Positions 13,190 to 24,299 of a DNA stretch of 64,000 bases are shown piece by piece. The stretch comes from Monodelphis domestica. Lineage: Eukaryota; Chordata; Mammalia; Didelphimorphia; Didelphidae. The stretch is from the NCBI RefSeq assembly GCF_027887165.1, contig NC_077230.1:34175351-34239350 (forward strand), read 5' to 3'. A program made the position numbers and the translations under genes. The notes beneath the pieces were generated by a model. That model made no database searches, was not told the origin of the DNA, and saw only the letters and a list, made by a program, of their open reading frames with translations. How positions within the stretch are numbered: the first letter of the stretch is position 1; each line of letters begins with the position of its first letter.

Positions 13190-14432
13190 TGTATCTATCT
13201 CTTTCGATCTATATGACTGTCCATCTAAATTTAACTGTTGGCAAATAAGTTAGAGATGGCTTCCTTTCTTAGCTATAGATGTTAGACAACCTATTTAGAT
13301 GTTAGACAACCTATCTATATAGAAGGTTCATTAGAAATCACTTTCTTGGGTGTCATCATTTACCTGAATTTGTCTGGTATTGTGAATATGACAACTTTTG
13401 GAGCATCATTGCCATTGCTAACAGTAGGCAATCTGGTTCAGCCTTTTGAGTCTGGGGTGAATGAGTCACAGTGGGAAAGTGGATGATGCACATCAGGGGC
13501 TGTTATTTTTTTGGCTGCTGAGTACCATTATTATGGTGATATGTTCAGTTGGTGTTCAGGGAGGGTTAGAACCTCTACTGTGAGAGCTTGCTGAATGCTT
13601 TTCAGGGCTGCTTATCCCCGTTTGGTGTCTACCTCTTTCCCAGCTCTTACCTGTGGCTCCAAGCTATAGTTTTCAGCAGCAGCCTGTTAAAACTGTCCAG
13701 GCAGAGGTTTTAAGCTTGGATTTATGTCTAACTCTAGGCTTGTGAAGACCTCTCCTGCGAGAACAGATGGATGAGGCAATTTGTTTCAGTAGCCATGAAG
13801 GTGGCTGAAGCAAACACTTTCGAGTGCTTAAAACTTGGACGGCTATTAGAGACACTGACATCATTTAGGTGCATTTTCAGTCATCCTGACTTTTGTCTTG
13901 CCACAGGATTTAGATGACTCTGGAAGAAAGAGTGAGGCTGACAACTCTGGGCAACTCACTTAAATCCAATTCACACATAAGTTAAGATATTACCCTGTGA
14001 TGTCACTGGTATTCTTTGAAATGAAGGGTCACCACCACCACCACCAATTGATGGAACATATTTTTTATTGACTGAATCATCCTTTTATCTTCTTAAATCT
14101 AGCTTTGTTTTAAACTGCCCTTGCAGCTGGCTAATATTTTCTTGTAGATTCCAAATGATCAGTTTTTCAGGAGGAAGCTCAAAAATTATCTATTTAATCC
14201 ACTCATTTTGTAGGTGAGGAAAATGAAGCCCAGAGAATACATATAGATGACTAGCTCCCCTGCTAAGACTTCAAGTGTCTTGCCTCTAAATCCAATGCTC
14301 TATGTTCTTACCTCTGCATGATAATATAGAGGGTCATTAGCAATAGGAAGCAATTAAAGGTTGCTGTTGCCTCTGGTTAAACCTAGGAAGAAACTTATAC
14401 TGTTCTACTCATTGAATTATTCATATTCTTAG
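13190..14432. other. Intron block shared between A and B, with old repeats
   Basis: Colinear with 45890-47128. It includes an abundant marsupial-type repeat around 13500-14000 (conserved tail 'gactctggaagaaagagtga', then a CACCACCACC run) and an antisense MIR-like piece at about 14165-14330. Both repeats are in the same position and orientation in gene B (46140-46700 and 46850-46990), so they predate the duplication. Repeat family not assigned with certainty. Confidence 0.6.
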
Positions 14433-14535
14433 ATATCACAATTAAAAAAGAACCAGTAGAAGAATTAGTAGAAGAGGAGATCAGCAGTGGCAAACCTGCA
14501 ATGGGAAAAGCTATAATGCAGTTTTCCTGGTTTTG
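14433..14535 (+). CDS. Gene A exon: acidic linker with FSWF motif
   Basis: Acceptor TATTCTTAG ends at 14432 and donor TTTTG|GTAAGA follows 14535. It enters with two bases and leaves with two. Encodes (D)ITIKKEPVEELVEEEISSG, then KPAMGKAIMQFSWF. The gene B counterpart (47129-47240) shares IKKE, the EEE run, the GKP and the terminal FSWF. The repeated glutamates and the FSWF ending are the only landmarks; no known domain. Confidence 0.8.
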
Positions 14536-15332
14536 GTAAGAGATGTGCATTTTATAAATGGATAACAAAGTTCTTAACAGACAAAATAATTTAATTCTGC
14601 TGGATTTTACCCCATTGGCTACCATTTTGCAGTGTTTTTCCTTTATATAAAAGAACCTCATTATTTCTATATGGTTTCTCAGTTGTTCACATCTTCCTCA
14701 AATGGACTCTGGCATAGAGGTATCCAACTCACAACCTATGGATGTGGCCCCAAGAGATCCATTTCTTTTTGAGTTTGATAACACCAACATAGAGGAAAAA
14801 ATATAGGACATAGAGTGTATCTAGGGTCAAATTGGAGCTTTGTCACTTCAACTTGTGTGATTGAGGTTATGTGATTTCTGATCAATACGTTTGAGATTTC
14901 TCATCTATATAAAATGAGGGGATGGCACAAGTTGACATCCAGTGTTACTTCCAAATCTACATCAGGGAAACTTCAACTCCTTACAAGACAAATCATGTAT
15001 TAGTTGTGTTTAATGTAGAGGAGGAAGCGGTAGAGAGATGATACCATGCCACATGCACAAAACTTTTAACTTAATTGACTTCCATTTCTTGTTTGTTTCT
15101 TTTTTTTAACATAAAAGTCAGGTTAGGTTATACCTATTCTCTTCGATATATTCCAACATAGACATGTGCCCTATAAAAAACCAAAGTTCCTTTAACATAT
15201 GGCTTTATCTTTCTTATGGAATTGAAATTTATGAATTTTTATAGTGTGTTTCTCTTTAGGTAACTTTTTGCATCATAATAGAATGTATTTTGTGCTTTAA
15301 TTATTTCCCTCTCAAATCTTGGATGATTCTAG

Positions 15333-15429
15333 CAATGTCCAAGGATACAATTGGCGGAGTTTCTTTTGTTTTAAAAAACATGATAAACAAGTACAGAATG
15401 TGCGCAAGCAGGAAGAAACTGACCTAAAG
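15333..15429 (+). CDS. Gene A exon: KKHDKQ block
   Basis: Acceptor GATTCTAG ends at 15332 and donor CTAAAG|GTAAAT follows 15429; 97 bases, entering with one base (completing TGC, Cys) and leaving in phase 0. Encodes (C)NVQGYNWRSFFCFKKHDKQV, then QNVRKQEETDLK. The matching B exon has identical length and phase and shares FKKHDKQV and NVxKxEE. This is the best conserved linker segment between the two copies, which suggests a functional site of unknown role. Confidence 0.85.
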
Positions 15430-15643
15430 GTAAATTTTCTTTATGTGAAATTTGTCATAAAGATTTATGTGCGTATCTCCATTTTAATTACTAGGGAATG
15501 AGCTTGTAAAACAATCTCTAAGACCCTTTCGCAGTTTTCACTGTCAAGGGTTATATTAACATAGGCCAATCTAAGCTTTTAAATATTGTCTCTCTTGATC
15601 TCTAGCTATTTGATGACGCCTCTGCTTCTTTTATACCCCAAAG

Positions 15644-15781
15644 CTGCTGGTGTCTGACTGGACAGAAACTCAAGTTGGCCATTGGTTAAAGAGTATTGGA
15701 ATGAAAAAATATATCCTGAAATTTGATTATAAAAGAATAAGAGGTCAAGAACTTCTTGAATTAGACAATGATGCATTAAAA
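15644..15781 (+). CDS. Gene A exon: SAM domain, main part
   Basis: Encodes 46 residues beginning LLVSDWTETQVGHWLKSIGM, through YILKF and GQELLELDNDALK: helices 1-4 of a SAM domain of neurabin type (W, V, WL, G-x-x-x-Y, F, G-x-x-LL-x-L-D). The donor is TTAAAA|GTAAGC. The acceptor is the AG at 15642-15643 after a long pyrimidine stretch. The position matching gene B's acceptor (15603-15604) would put the SAM out of frame because A has net four bases fewer there; the downstream acceptor restores phase 0. The exon is therefore 42 bases shorter than in B (180) and lacks the pre-SAM segment. Confidence 0.85.
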
Positions 15782-17022
15782 GTAAGCTTCAGAATTGGCT
15801 CTTTATATATGCTACATACAATTATATATTAACTTCTTTTATGGTGGGCATTGGATGAAAAACAGTACAAATAATGGGATTCCTATATATGGCCCATTTG
15901 ACAACCTTATGGTTTTAAGGAAAACATGTTAACTACCTTTTTGAATGTAGTTTCAAGAAATGTTTTTTAATGTGATTTGCTCCCCCTTTTTTTAGTATTC
16001 AGGCCATATTCCTTTTCATTTCTATTTATTTATTGAAACCTTATACCTTCCATCTTAGAATATATAACATGTAAGTTTCCAAAGAAAAAGAATTTTAAGG
16101 GGTGGGCAATGTGAGGCAAGTGACTGTCTCAGCATCATACTTCTAGGGGGTCACATTTGAAACCAGGTCCTCTTTTCTCTAGGTCTGGTTCTCAATCTAT
16201 TGAGCCACCATTCTTTTTTTTCTTTTTTTAGAATTCTATCTATTAACAAACACTGGAAAGCAGAAAAGCAATATTTTAATTTTGTACCAGGCAGATTAAC
16301 TTCACTGAAACAGATTAAAAAACAGTAATCATGGGAAATGGCAAGCTTTCATTTCATTTATAGTAAATAAAATATCAATATTTTAAGCTTTAAATAGCAA
16401 ATATTGGTTAGAATAACATCTTTGTCATTGACTAGAGGTACTAGAGGAATATGATAATTGACTACACAAAACCCTGAAATATATTCTACTTGGATTCATT
16501 TGCCACATAAGAAAATATTAGGAGGATTTTTTAAAATGTAGCTTCTTTCACAATTATTTCTAAAATGTTCCTAATGTATTCTATTTAAGTACCTCTAAGC
16601 TGTAAATTTCTGATATTCTGGGTTCTTCAATTTGAAGACAAATGAAAATTATGCAATTAAAATAATAAAAAAATGTATAGTGTTTCAAATGCTACCATCT
16701 CTGGGCTCCCAACCAGTTAAGCAAATAAAAATTAATAGATGAGAAATGTAGCTTCAAGTATAATTATGATACCAATAAGAAGTACCAACACTCTTCTTAG
16801 AAAAGATAGTTTTTATGTGAATTCCTTAATGCCTTTTAGAGTTCTACAATGTAATTTTTTTACTTCATTCAGAGATATGGAATATTTTCCTAATGTTGTA
16901 AAATCTGAGTTCTTCAGAAATGATACTTAATTTAATGTTCAGGTTCATTATGTAAAGAGTTATAAAATATATTCATTTGAATGCATGCATGTAAAGTAAC
17001 AGCTTTAATTTTTTTTCCAAAG
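15782..17022. other. Last intron of gene A
   Basis: AT-rich, no exon seen. A SINE-like remnant is at about 16100-16210, and its flank is the site where gene B's copy of the intron received the nested insertions (51462-61135). The rest (16230-17020) aligns with 61440-62305 of gene B. Confidence 0.6.
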
Positions 17023-17103
17023 TGCATTGGCATCACTAAGAAGAGAGATCGCAAGAAAATCCTTAAGGGAATTAAGAAAATTCAACAGACAGAAAAAAAT
17101 TAA
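17023..17103 (+). CDS. Gene A last exon: SAM C-terminal helix and stop
   Basis: Acceptor TTTTTTTTCCAAAG ends at 17022. Encodes CIGITKKRDRKKILKGIKKI, then QQTEKN and TAA at 17101-17103. This is the fifth helix of the SAM domain, resembling the GMT-xx-DR-xxx-KK-L-K pattern of neurabin SAM domains. Phase 0 entry matches the SAM exon. The B counterpart ends eight residues later. Confidence 0.85.
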   Translation, partial: CIGITKKRDRKKILKGIKKIQQTEKN

Positions 17104-17530
17104 TACAATCTAACAATTAAATATATCAAAAAGATAATTCTGGAAGATACAGCAAAAATGAGAAAAATATAATTACATGATATTTACCTTTAATCTACTA
17201 CTTCAACATATTATTGAAACCTTCTGATTCTTCTGCCATGAATCTAGCACACATTTACTGAGGAGCAGTGATGGATGGAATGACCATATAAGCCAAGAGA
17301 TTTTGGTGGACCACTGATCAAGGTGTTCCAAAGATGATCATTCATTCACTCATTTCTGCCTTAGCCTGAAAAAGAGCATCCTGTTTGTTGCACTCTGGAT
17401 TCCTTTTTTATCTTTGGTCCTAGGCTTTTCAGCCTTTGTCTACCAATTCTTATGTTGTGTATACCTTAGAGAATAATTACCATGATGTATATCCCCAATT
17501 AATTCACTATGCAATTTTGAAAATAAAAAC
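17104..17530 (+). other. Gene A 3' UTR (inferred)
   Basis: From the stop to a canonical AATAAA. The first 100 bases (…gatacagcaaaaatgagaaa…, 17146-17165) resemble gene B's post-stop sequence (62438-62457), but A has no tandem array here, unlike B. Extent inferred from the poly(A) signal only. Confidence 0.5.
17522..17527 (+). promoter_or_regulatory. Candidate poly(A) signal of gene A
   Basis: AATAAA about 420 bases after the stop codon, followed by a T/G-rich stretch (ctctgtctgctctttg) of the type that binds cleavage-stimulation factor. Other weaker candidates exist, so this is a likely but unproven end. Confidence 0.5.
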
Positions 17531-19045
17531 TCTGTCTGCTCTTTGATGCCTACCTTCCATTAGGAGAGAAAGTTGATTTACCCCAATCCACATAGAATTG
17601 GGTCAGAAAAAAGAATATCAACGTTTGTTGCCCAAATAACAAAAATCAATCAGTAGAAATTATAATCATAGAAAAAGAAAAAAAGAGCTGCAATCTCATA
17701 AAACTTTCATGACTCATTGACATTATATCTTGTTTTTTTTTTCAGAAAAATGGTTCAAATTATAAGAAATTTTCAGGAACTACAACTAAATTGTTAAATA
17801 TACATAGAGGACAGTAACCGTATAGAATAATTCTTTGACAAGTAATTAAGAGGTCTGCAATTTGTTTTAAGTTTATGCAATTTTATACATTTTAGTGAAT
17901 ACCTCTGAGAGTCAGTAAAGTCATCTCTAAAATGAAAGCAACTACATTAGTTGATTGTTTCTAGCTCTATGGTTGTTTCTAGCTCTCATCTTATCAAGAA
18001 TGTCTCCATGCCTCTCTCAGTATCTATTTTTACTTCTGCCTTTCTCTGTTTCTTAGAATAATTCAATAATGAAAACAACAAAGGAACAGGACATATTGAA
18101 AACAATGATTGTTCTATGTACTGTATGCCTGGGTCCAAATGTTGTATCTGAAGCTTGTTTACTATCTGTTACAATGAACTATCTCCTTGGTTTTTAGTTT
18201 CTTCATATGTGAATTGAAAGCATTGTTTTTGTAGTTGGGATTCAGCAATTTCTAACATAACTTCCTTTATGACACCATAACACAATCAAAATAATAATTA
18301 AAGGACTATAAGCAAAGTACACAATAAAGGGAGGCCCCTCAAACAACAAATTATATGATTTAAGTATAGGGTGATGGATAATGATGATAATAAAATAGCA
18401 TAGCAAAATTTCTGCATTGATGATGCTTGGATGATTCTCACTGAAAAAATTATGTCCTAAAATTGACAGAGAGTTAAGATGAAGTAAGTGGACAGCACAT
18501 TAAAAATAGAAAATCAATACACATGTTAGCTAAACCTAACATGTACAAAAACTTTTAATTAGAAAAGACACAGAGAAACAAAATGTTCCACAAAGTGGTA
18601 AACAAAATGAAAAACTGATTCTTCAAAAGTGCCAGAAAAAAGGTTAGATCTTGAGCCCTAACAAACCAAAAGTGATGTGGAATAAAATGTGAAATTGAAT
18701 AAGAAACAAGAACAGGAATGTCAGAAGCCATAAAAATCATCCCTATATCTCCTTGATATTACTTGGTTGTATCCCAGATTACCTTTGTTTCCTGCCAAAA
18801 CAAATGAAAACCCAAGAGACACATTACCTACCAGTAACCACATAAATGATCCAAATGTATGTAATACTCTTTACAAATCTGAAACAAACTAACTCAGAAA
18901 AGAGAACTGATCTCTGGAGAAAGTAACAAAAAATTATTATTTCAAAAAGAGATCATTTTTTCCATATGAATTTTTTTCAGAAAATATAGTTTTTCCAGGT
19001 AACTTTAGGAATTATGAAGCAAGTAAGTTATAGACTAATTAATGC
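17531..19045. other. Intergenic DNA, nothing recognised
   Basis: AT-rich sequence between genes A and B. I see no exon, no obvious repeat family and no long frame that looks coding. Confidence 0.4.
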
Positions 19046-19066
19046 TATTCATACATACTGATTTTT

Positions 19067-19485
19067 TAAAAATAATATTTTATTTGATCCTTTCCAAGCA
19101 TTATTCATTAAAGACAAAGATCATTTTCTTTTCCTCCCCGCACCCGCCATAGCCGACACGTGATTCCAGTGGGTGTCACATGTGTTCTTGATTCGAACCC
19201 ATTTCCATATTGTCAATATTTCCATTAGAGTTTCGTTTAGAGTCTGTCCTCTGTCATGTCCCCTCAACTGCTGTAGTCAGGAATTTGCTTTTCCTCGGTG
19301 TTTCCACTCCCATAGTTTATCCTTTGCTTATGAATAGTGTTTTTTCTCCTAGATCCCTGCAGATTGTTTCGGGCCATTACACCACCAGCAATGGAGACCT
19401 CCATTACATTCAATTATACCACAGTGTATTAGTCTCTGTGTACAATGTTCTCCTGGTTCTGCTCCTCTCGCTCTGCATCACTTCC
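19067..19485 (-). mobile_element. 5'-truncated LINE-1 3' end, antisense, young
   Basis: Reverse complement of the L1 3' UTR seen at 58400-58903. It begins on the left with the T-rich complement of a poly(A)/AATAAAAT end. It is flanked by a near-perfect target-site duplication of about 21 bp starting TATTCATACATACTGATTTT (19046-19066 and 19486-19506). The intact duplication and close similarity to the inner L1 at 54951 mark a fairly recent insertion. Confidence 0.85.
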
Positions 19486-19506
19486 TATTCATACATACTG
19501 ATTTTT

Positions 19507-20040
19507 AAAAATTTCAATTAAATTCTTGGGGGGAAAGCTATATCAATTTAACCCCCAAAAGCATTGAAAATGATTTGATTTGGATATGTACCTGAGATGT
19601 AAAAATTTGACATTTGGAAAACAATTTATATGATTAAAATATTTAAAATGAGACACCCAAATCACATTTATCTCAACCAATATTTTAAGTCTTTGGCAAA
19701 GTAAAAAAACTCTATGGAGCAAAAGTTTACAATTTTTGGAAAAAAACGGTTAAACAGTATCTTAATAGGAGTTGGCGGGTTTGACATAAGAAAATACTAG
19801 AAAATTAGTTGTTCAGTATGTGGAATGCAAAGGTGAAGTTGATCTAGTATATTTTATCTTACATAATTCCATATGAGTTATTAATGCCTTAAGGAGAGAT
19901 AAAAAGATTTAAGGATATTAAATAAATTGTAGAGGAGAAAATATTAGATCCATTTCTTGATGATACTTACTTTAAAAAGTACAGGCAAATCAACCAAGCA
20001 ACTGAGGCAGTATTTCCAGTAAGATTTCAAGCTACGAAAT
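19507..20040. other. Intergenic DNA, nothing recognised
   Basis: AT-rich unique-looking sequence between the L1 tail and an older repeat. No exon or regulatory element identified. Confidence 0.35.
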
Positions 20041-21015
20041 AGATTTAATAGTTCTATTTGTCAATCAGTCAGCCAGCCAATAAACCTTTATTAAGTCACT
20101 AACTTGACAGGAACAGTGATAAACACTGTGGCCAGGAAGGAAGGTCAAAGACAGTTCCTAGAGGTGAAGTGCTCAAAGATTATCGGGGGACACAATATGT
20201 AAAAATTTCACATAAACAAGCTGTTGAGAGCATAAGTTTGAATTCAATCAACAGATAGAAAGAAGGGATCCTGCAGAAGGTGCATTTCAAAGTGGGTTTG
20301 TGAAGCTGCATGCTGAATTTGGGGAGATCTGCAGCAGAGATGAGGGGGAAATCATTCTAGGCATGAGGAGACAGCCAAGAAAAATGCTTAGTCAGTTGAT
20401 GAATCATCTTTTAAGGACAAGAAATGGACCAGAATCACTAGAAGACAAAAACATTTGAGTGATAAGAGCTTTTGGGTAGGACTGGAGAGTTAGGATCTAA
20501 GAAAAGTAAGTCTGTAAAGGTACACATGGGTAGGATGCTACAAGTCTTTTCTACATCCAATAATATTTCACAGATAACCTTGGAGGAATTAGGGAATCTC
20601 TGGGGCTTATGAAGAAAGGCAGACATGAGGAGAAGGGTACTCTGCAGGATTACTAGGATGCACTGGAGAGGAAGAGAGGCTTGTGGCAGGTAGAACAACC
20701 AGCAGCCTACTGGAGCAGTAGAAGACTTGCTCCAGGGTTTGGGCAGTGTGTCAGAAAAGGAAAAGGCATGAAGGAGATATGTTACAAAGGACAAATCAAC
20801 TGGCATGCTTGGCAACTGATTGGATATGAGGAGTGCAGGCTGGGTTAGGTTGTGATTCTGGGGCACTGGGAGCATGGCAGTGCCCTCAACAATGAGAGAA
20901 TTTAGAAAGAGGGAATAATTTAGATTATTTATTGAGAGGGAGGACTGAAAGGAGAGGAAGACATGTTCTGTTTTTATAAATATTGAGTTTCCGATATATA
21001 TGGGACCAACCAAAA
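20041..21015 (+). repeat. Ancient interspersed repeat, unclassified
   Basis: G-rich sequence of the kind seen in a common mammalian dispersed repeat: a 'ccaataaacctttattaag' opening, 'ctgcagaaggtgcatttcaa', 'aggcatgaggagacagcca', and 'tggatatgaggagtgcag' blocks. A long minus-strand open frame (20438-21013) runs through it but reads as a repeat shadow. I cannot name the family. Confidence 0.4.
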
Positions 21016-21792
21016 ATTCCCAAATGGAAACAAGAAAAAAAGTTAAAAACTATCCCACTTTCACTGGAGCCACTTTGAAAACCAATGGCCAACGAGGTTC
21101 TTTTGTTGTCCTCTCCCAGGACAATACTCTTTAACAACTCTGCCCACTTCTGCTCCCAAAGAGATAAAAGAAAACCGTGCTTTAGGACATCGACAACATG
21201 AAGCAATAGTTGTAAAGAGTGAAGAACTATAGAAACATGCATGGACTATACGCTATAGCACCCTTGAGCTATTTAGCTTTAGAATCTTTTTGTTTTTTAA
21301 TTCTTACTATAAGCTTTTAATAGACACAAGGATCATTTGTTTTAGTTTTGTTTTTAGACCTGTGGCCTGAAGGAGCCATGTGCACTAGGAAAGAAAATAG
21401 GAAAAGTTACTTGGTTTAGAGGATCATATGTATCATCTAAGTTTCCCTAGTGCATATGGAAATATAAATGATCCAAGATAATTTCTTGGGATCTGAGAAT
21501 GTCCATGAGAATAATAATCCACGGGAAGATCTCCATTGACTGCTGCTGCTGAAAGTAAGGACAAACCTGAGAACACAATGACAGTTTTATTCTAAAGGCT
21601 AAAGCCAGAGATAGGGACTTGTGTATTTCTAAAGGGACCGACTTCTGTAGGCATGATGTGGCCTAGGAAGAAGAATCAAATTTCAGTTCAACAGGACTAA
21701 AACAATAGGAGATTCATGAATGCCTGATTCCCTTTTGTATGTGAATAAATTCTGTCACAAAGGTAAGTTTAATAAGAAGTTAAGGTGGCAGC

Positions 21793-21794
<2 letters not shown>

Positions 21795-21830
<36 letters not shown>
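21795..21830. repeat. (TG)n microsatellite
   Basis: About 18 uninterrupted TG units, likely polymorphic. Confidence 0.95.
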
Positions 21831-21834
<4 letters not shown>

Positions 21835-21939
21835 GAATCATTTTCAATTGCAAACAATATTTAATACTAAATCTAGGAGGAGATAGGAAATCTTTACAGA
21901 CTACTGTGTAGAAAGACAGACATAAGGTGACATAGTTAT

Positions 21940-22290
21940 ACCTTTCTTTGAAAGCTCAATGCTGGAAGCACTGGATTAGGGAAGGATATGGCAGATTTTG
22001 CAGCAATAATGCAGGCTTCTGGGGAGAAAGACCTGCTAAGAAGTTTTGTGTGACAGAAGGGCAGGCCATGTTAGAGAGAAATGTTGGAAACGTCTCCACA
22101 GATAAGCTTTGGCAACTGGCTGGATGGAGAGGAATGATGGACTGAGCCTGTGAAGAAGACAATATTTGGTGAGGCAGGGTGATGAAATAGTGAGAGAGAG
22201 AAGAGGAAGAGGGGAGATTTTCTGATTAGAAAATAAGAATTTCAGCTTTGGAAATACTGAATATCAGATGTTTATAGGACAATGGTATAA
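21940..22290 (+). repeat. Second fragment of the same unclassified repeat
   Basis: Resembles the internal part of the 20041-21015 element ('ggcaactggctggatggagagg', 'tcagctttggaaatactgaa'). Either a second copy or the continuation after an insertion. The frames on both strands here have no protein resemblance. Confidence 0.35.
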
Positions 22291-22727
22291 TTTAGAGAGG
22301 CATTACCTACCAAAAATTCCAGACTGGGATCTGGAAAGCTTACCACAATCTCAACACCCAAAGATTAAAGCCCAAATATTTGGAGAACCAAAAAAAAAAA
22401 AAAAAACAACCCACCCCAATATACTTCTTTTTCACTGTCCTCTGATCAGGACTGATCTTCCTTCACCACTCTGCCTACTGCTGCTGTCATAGAGCTAGAG
22501 AAAACATGCTTTTTGATGTCAGCAATAATTCACATTAGCTGTTGGGAGTGGAGCTATGTGGAAACGTGAGAGTGGTTTGGGATCCTGAGTTGATTACATT
22601 AAAAAATTCCTTTAAAAAATCTTTTTCTCAACACTTTTCACATTTACATAAAAGGTTTTTATTCTTTTTAATTTTACATAGTTACAAGAGCCTTAGTTTA
22701 AAAGCCCTGGTTCACTTAAAAAATAAA

Positions 22728-22916
22728 ACAAACAAAAAACCCTTGCCTTCTCACTTAGAATCAATGCTGTGTATAGTTTCCACAGCAGTAGAATGGTAAG
22801 GGCTAGTCAATGGGGTTTAAGCGACTTGCCCAGGGTCACCAAGCTAGGAAGTGTCTGCGGCCATATTTGAACCCAGGACTTGGCTCTCAATTCACCGAGT
22901 CACCCAACTGCCTCCA
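22728..22916 (-). mobile_element. tRNA-derived SINE (marsupial SINE1-like), antisense
   Basis: The reverse complement begins GGAGGCAGTTGGGTGACTCG, carries box B-like GGTTCAAAT, then GACACTTCCTAGC and the CTGGGCAAGTC block, ending in the 'gcattgattctaagtgagaag' tail. The same family occurs at 34690-34866 and 51475-52680. Well preserved. Confidence 0.8.
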
Positions 22917-23578
22917 AAGTGGTTCATTCTTGAAAGAAAATTGAAAAAAGTTACTTTTCTTTTGATGAGTTACATGAATGATTCCAGTCATCCAAGTATC
23001 CCTGAAACTCATAAATTCTTTTAGATGGTTTCTGAGGAACTGAAGCTAACATGAGAAAAATGTTCCCTAGAAACTTACCCTGTCACCTGTGGGGAAACAA
23101 TAACAGCAGATTCTAAAGAATGCCAGAAAAAGGAGTCCATGAATTTGTAAGAACACATATTTCTATATATATGATATGTCTGAGGAAGCAGAGACAGTTC
23201 TGTACTTGCTACCTCTGGGCTAAGCCATATTATCCTCCTTGAGGGCTGGTTGTTTCTCTCAAGCTCGGTGCCCACCATAAATACTTGTTGGCTAACTGGA
23301 TTGATAAATGGAATTGTTTACACACTCGTTGCTAGGGGAGCTTGTTTTGAAACTTAGGAAGTAAAATTATGTAAGTCTCAAGAAAGAAAAAGAAGTCTAA
23401 ATATTAAATGTATAAAGGTGGTAAAATGGAAAGATTGGTAGGCCTAAGCTGAGGTATCTGTTAACTTTTACTGCTGCTTTTTGACTGCTGGCTGACCATT
23501 CTGAGTTTCAAGGCAACTGAAGAGTTGATTCAAAAGAAATGACTGGTGGTTCCCTTAAGAGGGCCAAACACTCAACAG
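22917..23578. other. Intergenic DNA upstream of gene B promoter
   Basis: Contains an L2/MIR-type tail near 23195-23290 ('ttgagggctggttg … ataaatacttgttgg'). No exon recognised. It forms the presumed distal promoter region of gene B. Confidence 0.4.
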
Positions 23579-23644
23579 CCAATAAGAGATCATAGAACAT
23601 AGAACAACTGTCAGGTTACCAAGGAATCAGGAGGATTATAAATA
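23579..23644 (+). promoter_or_regulatory. Candidate core promoter of gene B
   Basis: CCAAT at 23579-23583, an X-box-like site GTTACCAAGGAATC at 23615-23628 (similar to the RFX-factor palindrome GTTNCCATGGNAAC), and TATAAATA at 23637-23644. The 54-base CCAAT to TATA spacing is normal. It lies upstream of the first coding exon on the same strand with a donor site just downstream. Established: such boxes recruit NF-Y, RFX and TBP. Inference: this is gene B's promoter; no transcript data. Confidence 0.45.
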
Positions 23645-23666
23645 AAGGGAGGAGACTGGGGAGGTC

Positions 23667-23690
23667 ATTCCTGCAAAGGAAACCAAGGAG
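23667..23690 (+). other. Candidate leader exon of gene B (non-coding)
   Basis: Begins about 30 bases after the TATA box and ends at CAAGGAG|GTAGGA. It contains no ATG. If joined to the acceptor at 26271, the first ATG of the transcript is that at 26331, in frame with the PDZ exons. The donor is only fair (+4 is G). Confidence 0.4.
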
Positions 23691-24165
23691 GTAGGATGTG
23701 TTAAGGGTTGGAAGGGTGGCAGTTTGATAAATTGTGGAATTATTTGTTTTAGAGTAGTTGCTGGGGATTTCTTTTTGTTGTGGAATGGTTTGATATGGAA
23801 TTGGTGATTTTTGATGTATACATTTTTAAAAAATATTGATAAACAGAATTCTAAAGGGGACCTCAGAGATTTTGTCCATTTTCAAAGGAATTTAAGAATA
23901 TTGAGGAATCTATAAATATTATAAAATACTATAGCAGGTTCCAGGGGGAAAATATATCCTAACCAATATCTTCTAACGTGTTTTCTTTTTTATTTTAATT
24001 ATTTTTCTTTTTAACTTTTAAACATCATTTCAAGTTTTCTGTTTCATATGATTTTCACAATTTTGGTCAGTCCTCTAGTGAACAAATCTAAGAATATTGG
24101 GGAAAGAAGGAGTGGGATAAATGGAGGAAATTCTTCTTTATATAAATATTTAGACACATAAACCA

Positions 24166-24180
24166 ATCTATCTATCTATA

Positions 24181-24242
<62 letters not shown>
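24166..24242. repeat. (TCTA)n microsatellite
   Basis: About 19 near-perfect TCTA units directly before the AT-rich tract. Confidence 0.95.
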
Positions 24243-24243
<1 letters not shown>

Positions 24244-24299
24244 ATGTACTACATTTAAATAAATATATATGTCTGAATATAAATAGTATATACAATTAA

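Larger units (their letters stand above)
5481..14432. other. Large gene A intron
   Basis: About 9 kb. Contents in order: AT-rich spacer (5560-5700), antisense L1 (5700-11240) interrupted by a solo LTR (6535-7545), unique sequence with ATACAT and ATATAC microsatellites (11360-11440, 11880-11930, 12745-12785), MIR-like pieces (about 12090-12280 and 12560-12640), then a block shared with gene B (13190-14432). No additional exon is evident. Confidence 0.6.
4117..17530 (+). other. Gene A: neurabin-like gene, 3' part only (linker and SAM domain)
   Basis: Six exons with compatible splice phases code for the last 214 residues of a neurabin-like protein, ending at TAA 17101-17103. Order: short charged exon, acidic linker, FSWF-containing exon, KKHDKQ exon, SAM exon (W-T-E-x-Q-V-G-H-W-L core), final basic helix (GITKKRDRKKILKGIKK). 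Each exon has a counterpart in gene B about 30-45 kb downstream in the same order and phase. The PDZ and any N-terminal exons must lie left of the window. The frame is open across all exons, and two acceptors have moved so as to keep it open, so I infer a functional gene rather than a pseudogene. Neurabin kinship is from remembered family sequence; no gene symbol is warranted. Confidence 0.75.

Noticed and set aside
13673-13864. Paired minus-strand frames shared by A (13673-13864) and B (46226-46510)
   Set aside because: Both fall in the same pre-duplication dispersed repeat; shared presence reflects the duplication, not coding conservation.
4117-17103. Gene A as a processed or dead pseudogene
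   Set aside because: It has introns homologous to B's, consistent phases, good splice sites and an open frame to the stop, with indels compensated by acceptor changes. The unseen 5' part leaves some doubt.
20438-21242. 191- and 105-residue minus-strand frames
   Set aside because: They lie in a dispersed repeat, overlap each other, and show no domain, splice context or counterpart.
17531-23578. Upstream coding exon of gene B supplying an actin-binding N-terminus
   Set aside because: No + strand frame of suitable length or similarity is seen between the genes; the frames present fall in repeats.
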